DNA from: Pseudoxanthomonas helianthi
GTDB taxonomy: Bacteria; Pseudomonadota; Gammaproteobacteria; Xanthomonadales; Xanthomonadaceae
NCBI RefSeq assembly: GCF_017939625.1
Contig: NZ_JAGKTC010000004.1
Coordinates: 1-64,000 of the forward strand
Length of the DNA stretch: 64,000 nt
Direction: 5' to 3'
Below are positions 42,776 to 51,903 of the stretch, in pieces. The notes below the pieces were generated by a model that did not search any database, was not told the DNA's origin, and saw only the letters and a list, made by a program, of their open reading frames with translations. Positions within the stretch are counted from its first letter, which is position 1, and every line of letters begins with the position of its first letter. A program made the position numbers and the translations under genes.

Positions 42776-44059
42776 ATGGCCATCACCATCCTCTTCCTGG
42801 TATTCCTGGTGCTGCTGGTCGTCGGCGTGCCGGTCGCGTTCGCGCTGGCGGCCGCTTCACTGGCGACGCTGCTGTACCTCGGCGAACCGAGCATCGTGCT
42901 GGTGCAGCAGTTCTCGGCCGGTACCGGCTCGGCATCGCTGATCGCGATACCGCTGTTCATCTTCGCTGGCGAAATCATGATGCGCGGTGGCATTTCCGAA
43001 CGCCTGATCGCGCTGGCCTCGTCGCTGGTCGGGCGCATGCGTGGCGGCCTCGGCCAGGTCAGCATCGTGTCGTCGCTGTTTTTCGGCGGCGTCTCCGGCT
43101 CGGCGCTGGCCGATGTGTCCGCGGTCGGCGGCACGATGATTCCGCAGATGGTCAAGCGTGGTTACGACCGCGATTTCGCGGTCAATGTCAGCATCACCGC
43201 CGCGCTGGTGGCCTTGCTGGTACCGCCTTCGCACAACCTGATCCTGTATTCGGCCGCGGCCGGTGGCGGCCTCTCGATCGCCGACCTGTTCGCCGCGGGC
43301 ATCCTCCCGGCCCTGCTGATGACCGCGGTGCTGATGCTGACCTGCTATCTGGTCGCGCGCCATCGCGGTTACGGCGTAGAGGCATTCCCCGGGTTTCGCG
43401 CGGTCGCATTGCGTCTGGTCTCCGCGCTACCGGGCCTGGGTCTGGTCGCATTGATTTTCGTCGGCATCCGTGCGGGCATCTTCACCGCAGTGGAAAGCGC
43501 GGCGATCGCCGTGGTCTACGCATTGCTGGTAACCACCCTGCTGTATCGGCAACTGCGCTGGAAGGAATTCCTCGGCACCGTGGTCCACGCCGCGCGCAGC
43601 GCCGGCGCGATCCTGTTGGTGATCGCCGCCGCCGCGGTGTTCGGCTGGCTGCTGGCCTATCTGCAGGTGCCGTCGGCGTCGGTCGAATTCCTGACCAGCC
43701 TGACCAACGACAAGAACCTGATGCTGTTGCTGATGATCCTGGTTCTGCTGGTGCTGGGAACCTTCCTCGATCTGGCGCCGATGATCCTGATCTGCACGCC
43801 GATCTTCCTGCCGCTGGCCAAGGCCATCGGCATCGATCCGATCCACTTTGGCGTGATCCTGGTCCTGAAGGGCGGCCTGAGCCTGATCAGCCCGCCGTTG
43901 GGCTCGGTGCTGTTCGTGGGCACCGCCATCGGCAAGATCAGCATTGCCGAGAGCATGCGGGGAATCTGGCCATTCTGGCTGGCCGGCCTCGGCGTGCTGC
44001 TGGTGGTGGCATTCTTCCCCGACCTGTCCCTGTGGCTGCCGGCGCTGCTGAAGTCGTGA
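42776..44059 (+). CDS. TRAP transporter large permease (DctM family)
   Basis: The 427-residue protein is hydrophobic throughout, with family motifs IPLFIFAGEIMMRGGISERLI, VSGSALADVSAVG and LDLAPMILICTPIFLP. DctM carries the Na+-coupled transport path. Full length, with the normal order P-Q-M. Given the operon's operator and the adjacent kdu genes, the substrate is likely galacturonate or 4-deoxy-5-ketouronate rather than a C4-dicarboxylate. Confidence 0.93.
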   Translation: MAITILFLVFLVLLVVGVPVAFALAAASLATLLYLGEPSIVLVQQFSAGTGSASLIAIPLFIFAGEIMMRGGISERLIALASSLVGRMRGGLGQVSIVSSLFFGGVSGSALADVSAVGGTMIPQMVKRGYDRDFAVNVSITAALVALLVPPSHNLILYSAAAGGGLSIADLFAAGILPALLMTAVLMLTCYLVARHRGYGVEAFPGFRAVALRLVSALPGLGLVALIFVGIRAGIFTAVESAAIAVVYALLVTTLLYRQLRWKEFLGTVVHAARSAGAILLVIAAAAVFGWLLAYLQVPSASVEFLTSLTNDKNLMLLLMILVLLVLGTFLDLAPMILICTPIFLPLAKAIGIDPIHFGVILVLKGGLSLISPPLGSVLFVGTAIGKISIAESMRGIWPFWLAGLGVLLVVAFFPDLSLWLPALLKS

Positions 44060-44130
44060 GTTCCGCGACCGGCTGTCTCCCGGTGGGCCACTGGGCCTAG
44101 AATCCCTACATACCCGCCGTCGCGACGACC

Positions 44131-45189
44131 ATGCCAGGACGCAAGAAGCCCACGATGCCCCCCGCCACGCCGGCGAAGGCCGCGACGATCAACGACATCG
44201 CGCGGCTGTCCGGGGTCTCGAAGAAGACCGTCTCGCGCATCATCAACCAGTCGCCGCTGGTGCGGAAGGACACCCGGGAGCGCGTGGAAGCATTGATGCG
44301 CGAGGTCGGCTATGCGCCGGACCCGATGGCGCGTGGCCTGGCGTTCCGCAAGTCGTTCCTGATCGGCATGGTCTACGACAACCCCACCGCGCAGTACATC
44401 GTGGACATGCAGTACGGGGTGCTGGATGCGCTGCGCGAATCCGCGTTCGAGCTGGTGGTCCATCCCTGCGACACCCGCAGCCCGGGATACATCGATGGCG
44501 TGCGTCGCTTCGTGCAGCAACAGAAGCTGCATGGGGTGATCCTGGTGCCGCGCGCATCGGAAGACCAGGCGCTGGCCGACATGCTGGACGAGATCGGCTG
44601 CCGCTATACCCGCGTCGCTTCAGTGGCGCTGGGCAGCAACAGTTCGCAACAGGTAATCACCCACGATCGCGACGGCGCGGCCGAAGCCGCCGATTACCTG
44701 CTGTCTCTGGGCCATCGCGACATTGCGCTGATCACCGGCCCCTCGGCCTACCGTTCCACCTACGAGCGCACCAACGGTTTCGTCGAGGCCTTGCGCCGGC
44801 GCGGGCTGGAACTTCCGCCGGAACGGATCTGCGAAGCGGGCTACACCTTCGAATCCGGCGTCGCCGCGGCCGAAAAGCTGCTGCTGGGCAGCAAGCAGCG
44901 ACCCACCGCCATATTCACCGGCAACGACGAAATGGCCGCGGGCGTCTATCGCGTCTCGATGCGCGCCGGGATACAGATCCCGCGCGAGCTGTCGGTGGTG
45001 GGCTACGACGACAGCCCGCTGGCATCGCGCCTGTGGCCACCGTTGACCTCGGTGCGCCGGCAGACTCGCGACACCGGCCGCACCGCCGCGGCGATGCTGA
45101 TCCAGCCCGAGGACGCCAAGACCCTGTCGGTGGCCAGCGTCCGCCCGCACCTGATCGTGCGGGATTCCTGCCAGCCGCCCGCGAACTGA
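44131..45189 (+). CDS. LacI-family transcriptional regulator of the pectin locus (KdgR-like)
   Basis: The 352-residue protein has an N-terminal LacI helix-turn-helix (about 18-65: ATINDIARLSGVSKKTVSRI) with hinge-helix region PDPMARGLAF, then a periplasmic-binding-protein-like effector domain (FTGNDEMAAGVYR, VVGYDDSPLASRLWPPLTSV). It sits between the TRAP operon and kduI. Five near-identical operators in the window are of the LacI palindrome type, so it is the obvious candidate repressor; the inducer would be a pathway keto acid by analogy. No copy of the operator precedes its own gene. Confidence 0.9.
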   Translation: MPGRKKPTMPPATPAKAATINDIARLSGVSKKTVSRIINQSPLVRKDTRERVEALMREVGYAPDPMARGLAFRKSFLIGMVYDNPTAQYIVDMQYGVLDALRESAFELVVHPCDTRSPGYIDGVRRFVQQQKLHGVILVPRASEDQALADMLDEIGCRYTRVASVALGSNSSQQVITHDRDGAAEAADYLLSLGHRDIALITGPSAYRSTYERTNGFVEALRRRGLELPPERICEAGYTFESGVAAAEKLLLGSKQRPTAIFTGNDEMAAGVYRVSMRAGIQIPRELSVVGYDDSPLASRLWPPLTSVRRQTRDTGRTAAAMLIQPEDAKTLSVASVRPHLIVRDSCQPPAN

Positions 45190-45230
45190 GCAATGCCGTT
45201 GCGACTTCCACCGTCTTCGTGCAACGCAAA

Positions 45231-46154
<924 letters not shown>

Positions 46155-46196
46155 TGCGCCCCTTGCAATCCGTCCTTCTTCCAGGAAATCGACACC

Positions 46197-46952
46197 ATGG
46201 CTAATGCATTCAGCCTCGAAGGCAAGATCGCGCTGGTGACCGGCGCCAATACCGGTTTGGGCCAGGGCATCGCGCTGGCATTGGCCCAGGCCGGCGCCGA
46301 CATCGCTGCCGCCGGCATCGTCGAAGCGACCGAGACCTGCGAAAAGGTGCAGGCCCTTGGCCGCCGCTTCCTCAACCTGGAAGCGAACCTGGGCACGATC
46401 GAGCCAGTGGAACGGCTGGTCGAACAGACCGTGGCCGGATTGGGCGGGTTGCACGTCCTGGTCAACAACGCCGGCCTGATCCGCCGTGCCGATGCGGTGG
46501 ATTTCAGCGAAAAGGACTGGGACGACGTCATGAACGTCAACATCAAGTCCGCGTTCTTCATGTCGCAGGCCGCCGGTCGTCATTTCATTGCCCAAGGCAG
46601 CGGCAAGATCATCAACATTGCCTCGATGCTGTCGTTCCAGGGCGGCATCCGCGTGCCCTCGTACACCGCCAGCAAGTCCGGTATCGCCGGCATCACCCGC
46701 TTGCTGGCCAACGAATGGGCCATCAAGGGCATCAACGTCAACGCCATCGCCCCGGGCTACATGGCTACCGACAATACCGCGCAGCTGCGCGCGGACGAAG
46801 ATCGCAGCAAGGCGATCCTTGACCGCATCCCGGCCGCACGCTGGGGCACGCCGGCAGATCTGGGCGGCGCGGCGGTGTTCCTTGCCAGCAGCGCTTCGGA
46901 CTATGTCAATGGCGCGATCATCCCTGTCGATGGTGGCTGGCTCGCACGCTAA
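46197..46952 (+). CDS. kduD: 2-dehydro-3-deoxy-D-gluconate 5-dehydrogenase
   Basis: The 251-residue short-chain dehydrogenase has the NAD-binding TGANTGLGQGIA motif, NNAG, and the catalytic Ser of NIASMLSF with YTASKSG (Tyr-x-x-x-Lys). The C-terminal PVDGGWLAR is typical of KduD. It reduces 2,5-diketo-3-deoxygluconate to 2-keto-3-deoxygluconate, the KdgK substrate. It starts 42 bp after kduI and overlaps the next gene. Confidence 0.95.
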   Translation: MANAFSLEGKIALVTGANTGLGQGIALALAQAGADIAAAGIVEATETCEKVQALGRRFLNLEANLGTIEPVERLVEQTVAGLGGLHVLVNNAGLIRRADAVDFSEKDWDDVMNVNIKSAFFMSQAAGRHFIAQGSGKIINIASMLSFQGGIRVPSYTASKSGIAGITRLLANEWAIKGINVNAIAPGYMATDNTAQLRADEDRSKAILDRIPAARWGTPADLGGAAVFLASSASDYVNGAIIPVDGGWLAR

Positions 46953-48090
46953 GCACCGGCTGGCATGGGCAGCGGCGTGCTGCCTAGCCACGCTGCAATG
47001 GCAGGCGCAGGCCGCGGCGCCGCGTCACGTATTCGTGGTTGGAGATTCCACCGCCAGCGAATATGGCCCCGAGCGCGCGCCGCGCCAAGGCTGGGGCATG
47101 CAGTTGCAATCGTTCCTCGATCCCAAGGCCTGGCAGGTACGCAATCACGCCCAGTCCGGGCGAAGCTCGCGCAGCTTCATCGAGGAAGGCTGGCTGGTAC
47201 CGGTCGCCAAAGCGCTATCGCGCGGCGACGTGCTGCTGATCCAATTCGGCCACAACGACGAGAAGGTCGAGGACTCGACCCGTTACGACGAGCCTGCCCG
47301 TGCCTTTCCGCAGTGGCTGATGCGCTATGTCGAGCTGGCGCGCAGCAAGGGCGCCACGCCGATCCTGATCACCCCGCTTGCGCGGCGCAAGTTCGAACGC
47401 GGCAGCAAGACCGACCAGTTGCTCGACACCCATGGCCTATACGCGCAGGCTGTGCGTGATCTTGCGGCACGCGAACGCGTCGGCCTGGTCGACCTGACTG
47501 CATCGAGCATGGATTGGCTGCGCGCACTCGGCGACGAGCCGTCCAAGACTTATTTCATGCATGTGCCGGAACAGAACCTGGCCGACGACACCCATCTGCA
47601 GGAGCGGGGCGCGGTAATGTCGGCCTGCCTGGTCGTGCAGGGATGGAAGCGCATCGATCCAGCCCTTGCGCCGCAGGTTGTTCGCGATACCGATTGCGGC
47701 GCGCCCGGCACTGCGCTGGTGGATCGCCAAGCGCAGCGCCATCCCTCGCGGGTCGTGCACGAGCGGGACATTTCCGTGACCCAGCCAGGGCCGCATGGCG
47801 GCGCTGGCACCACCATCGCGTTCCCGTTCTTCGCCGATGCGCCGGAACTGGGTTTCAGTTTCCGCAAACGCGTGCTGGGCAAGGGCGCCGGCATTGGCCT
47901 GCACCAGCACCACAAGGACGAGATCTACTACGTGGTAAGCGGCAGCGGCATCTACGAACTGGACGGCACTTCGCAACGCGTGCAAGCCGGCGACGCGATG
48001 CTGACCCGGCCCGGCAGTACTCATGCCATCCGTCAGGACGGCGACGAGGACTTGGTGCTGCTGATCGCGTATGCCAATCGCGGACCCTAG
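46930..48090 (+). CDS. Secreted SGNH esterase fused to a C-terminal cupin
   Basis: The 386-residue protein overlaps kduD by 23 bp. It has a signal peptide (about 1-28, ending QAQA). A rhamnogalacturonan-acetylesterase-like SGNH domain follows (about 31-245: VVGDSTASEYG, SGRSSRSF, QFGHNDEK, DDTHL). A cupin domain fills about 270-383, with LHQHHKDEIYYVVSGSG and RPGSTHAI, the two metal-binding cupin motifs. Upstream in-frame ATG at 46909 is an alternative start. The fusion would place a cupin in the periplasm. One possibility is a KdgF-like role (opening unsaturated uronate to the keto form), but this is inference. Confidence 0.85.
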   Translation: MVAGSHAKHRLAWAAACCLATLQWQAQAAAPRHVFVVGDSTASEYGPERAPRQGWGMQLQSFLDPKAWQVRNHAQSGRSSRSFIEEGWLVPVAKALSRGDVLLIQFGHNDEKVEDSTRYDEPARAFPQWLMRYVELARSKGATPILITPLARRKFERGSKTDQLLDTHGLYAQAVRDLAARERVGLVDLTASSMDWLRALGDEPSKTYFMHVPEQNLADDTHLQERGAVMSACLVVQGWKRIDPALAPQVVRDTDCGAPGTALVDRQAQRHPSRVVHERDISVTQPGPHGGAGTTIAFPFFADAPELGFSFRKRVLGKGAGIGLHQHHKDEIYYVVSGSGIYELDGTSQRVQAGDAMLTRPGSTHAIRQDGDEDLVLLIAYANRGP

Positions 48091-48439
48091 CGTTCGGTCG
48101 AGGTGCCCGGATCGCTTCGCTTCAGCAGCTTCGCCTCGTCGGCGGCAGGCCGCCAGCGCCGTGGCCTTTGTGACGCTGGAACCGATCGAAAGCCATTTCC
48201 TCCCTATTGATGGGCGGTCATCCCTCTGGAGGCGACCGTCATGCGGGATGCCGCGAAGTAGCACGGCATTCAGCCACGCAGCTGAAGCGCTGGCACAATG
48301 CGCGTCCGCACCACCGCAACCCGAGTCTGCCTCACGTGTGATCGCCGCATTCCCCTTTGATGCCTGAAAGGCACCGGCTTCGCCCGGCGCCTTCGTCGCT
48401 ATGCACGCGCCCTGCGCCGTGCCAACCAAGGAGGAATCC
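48091..48439. other. 350-bp gap between the pectin locus and the ABC-F gene
   Basis: No convincing gene, operator or terminator. The composition changes here from the pectin locus style to a mixed one. It may be a junction between two blocks of the island. Confidence 0.5.
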
Positions 48440-50065
48440 ATGTCCGACGCACGTATCCGCGTCTCTGGCCTTACGTTTTCGTGGCCCGATGGCACACCCG
48501 TCTTCAATGAACTTTCGTTTGCGCTGGCGCCATCCCGCATCGGGCTGGTGGCCCCCAATGGCGCCGGCAAGAGCACGCTGCTGCAGTTGCTCGCTGGGCA
48601 GCTGACACCGCAGGCCGGCACCGTTTCCATCACCGGCAAGCTCGGCTATCTGCCACAGCGCATTGTGGTCGATGCGCAGCAGAGCGTTGCCGACCTGTTG
48701 GGTGTGACCGACGCCCTATACGCCGTCGATCGCGTCCTGGAAGGCGATGCCGACCCCATCCTGCTGGAACGCGCCGACGGCAACTGGGACCTGCGTGATC
48801 GCGTCAACTCTGCCCTGGCCAGCCTTGGCCTGCATCAGGTAACGCTGCTGCGGCAAGCATCCACGTTCAGCGGTGGCGAAACACTGCTGCTGAGGCTCGC
48901 GGCGCAGTTGCTGCGTAGGCCGACCGTGCTGTTCCTCGACGAACCCAGCAACCATCTCAGCGCCGCAGCGCGAAACAGGCTGTACCGTGTGCTAGCCGAA
49001 TTCCGCGGCTGCCTGTTCGTCGCCAGTCACGATCGCGAACTGTTGGAACGAATGGATCAGATCGGCGAACTGCGCCCTTCGGAGCTTCGCATGTATGGCG
49101 GCGGCTTCAGCCTTTACCGTGCGGCCACCGACGCCGAGCAATCGGCCACGGACCGCCAGTTGCAGAACCTTCGCAAGGAACTGCGCCGCGAGCAGAGGGA
49201 GAAACAGCAGGCACGGGAGCATGCAGAGCAACGCGCTTCGAACGCCTCCCGCAGGCTCGGCAGCTCCGGCCTGCCCCGGATCGTCGCCGGCAATCACGCC
49301 CGGCAAGCACAGGTCGCTGCGGGCAAATCGGCGACCGTGCACCAGGCGCGCGTCCAGGAAGTACGCAGCGAGCTGAAGCAGGCCGAGCAGCAAGCTGCCA
49401 GCCTGGTGCCGATCCGCTTTTCGCTTCCCGGAACGCGCGTCGGTCCCACCCAGTTGGTTCTCGCCTGTGAGTCACTGCAGGCCTGCCATGAGGGGCGCAA
49501 GCTGTGGGGCGACTCAGGCGTCTCCCTGACGATCCGTGGGCCGGAACGCATCGCGGTCCTTGGCGACAACGGCGTGGGAAAAACGACGCTGCTGCAAATG
49601 CTTGCGGACCAGCGCGTGCCTGACGGAGGCACGGTCCGCCGCGGCCCCGGCCATCTTGCCTACCTCGACCAGCGCCTCGACCAGCTCGACCCACTGCTAT
49701 CGATCGCAGAAAACTTCGCCAGGCTCGCCTTGTCGTTGTCGATGCAGGCGCGCTCGGACATCCTGGCCAGGCTGGGCTTCCGCGGCAGGCGTATGGAACT
49801 GCCGGTCGGCGCACTCTCCGGCGGCGAACGACTGAGGGCCACCCTGGCCTGCGTGCTTCACGCCGACGCCGCGCCGCAGCTGCTACTGCTCGACGAACCG
49901 ACCAACAACCTGGATCTGGAGACGCTGCACCCGCTGGAGCAGGCAATCGGCAGTCACGAAGGTGCGCTGGTGGTCACCAGTCATGACCGCAGCTTCCTCG
50001 ACTCCATCGGCGTTACACGAAGGCTGGAGCTGGATTCCGAAGGCTTGCGCGACGCATCTGCCTAG
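48440..50065 (+). CDS. ABC-F family ATPase
   Basis: The 541-residue protein has two ATP-binding cassettes and no membrane segments. Cassette 1 has Walker A APNGAGKST near residue 36 and Walker B LFLDEPSNHL. Cassette 2 has GDNGVGKTT near 377, LSGGERLR and LLLDEPTNNLD. Between them is a basic coiled-coil linker (about 225-300) as in ribosome-acting ABC-F proteins. The sequence after Walker B in cassette 1 (NHLSAAARN) lacks the usual Asp. Ribosome site AAGGAGG. ABC-F members include translation factors and antibiotic-resistance proteins; which applies here is unclear. Confidence 0.88.
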   Translation: MSDARIRVSGLTFSWPDGTPVFNELSFALAPSRIGLVAPNGAGKSTLLQLLAGQLTPQAGTVSITGKLGYLPQRIVVDAQQSVADLLGVTDALYAVDRVLEGDADPILLERADGNWDLRDRVNSALASLGLHQVTLLRQASTFSGGETLLLRLAAQLLRRPTVLFLDEPSNHLSAAARNRLYRVLAEFRGCLFVASHDRELLERMDQIGELRPSELRMYGGGFSLYRAATDAEQSATDRQLQNLRKELRREQREKQQAREHAEQRASNASRRLGSSGLPRIVAGNHARQAQVAAGKSATVHQARVQEVRSELKQAEQQAASLVPIRFSLPGTRVGPTQLVLACESLQACHEGRKLWGDSGVSLTIRGPERIAVLGDNGVGKTTLLQMLADQRVPDGGTVRRGPGHLAYLDQRLDQLDPLLSIAENFARLALSLSMQARSDILARLGFRGRRMELPVGALSGGERLRATLACVLHADAAPQLLLLDEPTNNLDLETLHPLEQAIGSHEGALVVTSHDRSFLDSIGVTRRLELDSEGLRDASA

Positions 50066-50274
50066 CTGCCTCGGCGAACAGTCAAAGCAGCGAGGTAGCG
50101 CAAAGCTCGGCGCCAGCTACCCGGGAGTCCGAGGAAAGGTGCGCCGGTGTGTATCGAAATGTATTTGGCTCGCGATTGATCGATGTTCGATACACAGCCG
50201 CTTGCTGGCGACATCGGCGTGATACGTGCCGGCAGTCGAATGGACCTGTCCCGCCCAACAAATCAGGAGTGCCC

Positions 50275-50673
50275 ATGAAAAACATTCGACTCGTCCCCGC
50301 GCCGCTTGCTCTCGGGGGTCTCACGGCTGCGGGTACTGCATTGGCACAGCAACAGGGCGTCACGCGCACCGAACTCCAGCGGCATGACCTCGCTATCCCG
50401 GGCCGCGAGGCGATCCAGATCCGCGTCGATCTCGATCCTCGAATCTCATTCCCCCTCCACTCGCATCCGGGCGAGGAAATCATCTAAGTGCTCGAGGGAA
50501 CCTGGGAGTATCAGGTCGAAGGCAAAGGCGTCATGACCTTGAAGGCAGGCGATGTCCTGTTCGTCCCTACTGGTACCAGGCATGCTGCCCGGAACGTTGG
50601 CCAAGGCAAGGCAGCGGAGCTTGCGACCTATATCGTCGAGAAGGGCAAGCCGCTGGTAGTTTTGGCCAAATGA
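50275..50673 (+). pseudogene. Secreted cupin-domain protein interrupted by an in-frame stop
   Basis: A good start (AGGAG 5 nt before ATG) gives a signal peptide and cupin motif 1 (FPLHSHPGEEII). TAA then interrupts at 50485-50487. The same frame continues without shift as VLEGTWEYQVEGKGV through motif 2 (VPTGTRHAARN) to a normal stop. In homologous cupins the interrupted position is usually an aromatic residue (IIYVLEG), so a single TAC/TAT-to-TAA change explains it. Intact length would be about 132 residues. Confidence 0.82.
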
Positions 50674-50700
50674 AACGGTATGGACAACGGCGCCATCGAG

Positions 50701-50764
50701 GCGCACGCAATACGCCGATGTGGGCTAAGCCGCGGTGTCCACCGCCGCCCAGCACCAAAAGTCG
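50701..50764 (-). pseudogene. Fragment of a patatin-like phospholipase gene
   Basis: On the minus strand one frame reads LVLGGGGHRGLAHIGVLRA, the oxyanion-hole start of patatin-like phospholipases (usually GGGARGLAHIGVL). The similarity ends after about 20 codons; no Gly-x-Ser-x-Gly nucleophile motif follows. It is an N-terminal scrap. Confidence 0.6.
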
Positions 50765-50782
50765 ACCGGCGAAGACCGGGTG

Positions 50783-50896
50783 ATGGAAAAGATAGGTGTG
50801 TGCGTGGGCTATTCATCGGCGGGCACCATCAGCACTGCGTTCACCCGCTACGCGGTTCAATGCCACGAGCGGCTACAGCCGGAAGAGATGGCCTGA
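50783..50896 (+). pseudogene. Fragment resembling the end of an AraC-family regulator
   Basis: A 37-codon frame reads VGYSSAGTISTAFTRY and stops at 50894-50896. This resembles the second helix-turn-helix of AraC regulators (VGYxSxxxFSxAFxR). No upstream part is present. Confidence 0.5.
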
Positions 50897-50987
50897 TGTC
50901 CGCTATGGGTCGAAAACGGACCTAACCTGTTCCCGATAGGTCTTAGCCTCTACTGCGCGATGTTCGCTGCCGGCCAGAAGCGGACAT
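50896..50987. repeat. Two copies of the dispersed 28-bp dyad
   Basis: Copies at 50896-50922 and 50960-50987, related to 20808-20835 (ATGTCCGC/GCGGACAT arms with a few changes). They lie in the gene-fragment zone just before the defence operon. Confidence 0.55.
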
Positions 50988-51048
50988 CTCGCTCCGGCAT
51001 GCCCGTGCTAGATCTACACAATCTGCGGGAACGCGGCTTGACCGATCA

Positions 51049-51900
51049 TTACAGCCCAGCCTGAGCCCGAACTACCTCGAAGCCGCCATCACAAAAATCA
51101 TCGTTGCCCGCCAATGCGCGATAGAGCTTGGCAAGCCAGTAGTTCGGCCCTGACAATTCCTCGAAGTCGACTGCCCCCTCGATCAGCTTCTCCGCGACGC
51201 GCTCCGCATTTTCACCCGAACCATAAGCGCGACGAAGCGCGGGATACTGCCCGCCCAAATGCTCGAGGCCCATCCGCCTGTAACGATCGGCGAGGTCGAG
51301 CTCGTTGAAGTGCGATCGCAGATGCCTGAAGGTTCGGAGTGCCATCTCGGCCGGTCGCGTCAGCCTGTAGGAGAGGATCAGGGCATCCGCCTCCATGCGC
51401 GCGCGCACCGTCAGAAACTCCGTATCTGGGATCACGTCGTAACAAGGGTGCAGAAACATCCGCACATTCGTCCCCTCATCCAGGATGCGGTCCCGTTTGC
51501 GCGTGTTGCAGACCGCACAGCTCGGCACGAGATTCTTCGGGAACACCGAGAACTCGGGGTATTGCTCCTTCGGCAGATAGTGGTCGAGCGTCGAGGTTTC
51601 GCTGATCCCGCAGAACGGGCACCGCGCGACGCTGATCCGCTTCAGGAGATCGCCGCGGAGTGCCGTCATTGGCTCGGTCTCCACGATGAATGCATGTCGC
51701 ATTGCCTCTTTCTGCGGGCCGGTTAACGCGGCTTCGTCTAGCCCGCCAACCTCAGGCACGGCATCCTCGTAGCCCTGATAGGCGGCAAGCACCTCCGCGC
51801 GCGCCGCCTGCATCCGCCCCCGTCGCGGTTGGCGCTTGGCCGCAGCGATCTCATCGAACACATCCGTCGCATCGACGGCGAGCAGCGGGATCGAGCGCAT
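51049..51900 (-). CDS. HNH endonuclease domain protein, PtuB-like
   Basis: The 283-residue protein has a zinc-associated HNH centre. CPFC is at 94-97, DH in TLDHYLPK at 106-107 (catalytic His), NLVPSC with Asn123, and CAVCN at 128-132. The flanking helical parts are less conserved. It starts 3 bp after the stop of the ATPase gene, so the two are translationally coupled. An ATPase directly followed by an HNH nuclease is the arrangement of Septu (PtuA-PtuB) and of retron effector modules; no reverse transcriptase is nearby. Nuclease activity on DNA or RNA is inferred. Confidence 0.82.
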   Translation of the reverse strand: MRSIPLLAVDATDVFDEIAAAKRQPRRGRMQAARAEVLAAYQGYEDAVPEVGGLDEAALTGPQKEAMRHAFIVETEPMTALRGDLLKRISVARCPFCGISETSTLDHYLPKEQYPEFSVFPKNLVPSCAVCNTRKRDRILDEGTNVRMFLHPCYDVIPDTEFLTVRARMEADALILSYRLTRPAEMALRTFRHLRSHFNELDLADRYRRMGLEHLGGQYPALRRAYGSGENAERVAEKLIEGAVDFEELSGPNYWLAKLYRALAGNDDFCDGGFEVVRAQAGL

Positions 51901-51903
51901 CCG

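Noticed and set aside
50485-50487. Programmed readthrough or recoding at the cupin stop
   Set aside because: TAA is the strongest stop and no stimulatory structure was recognised; a simple mutation is the easier explanation.
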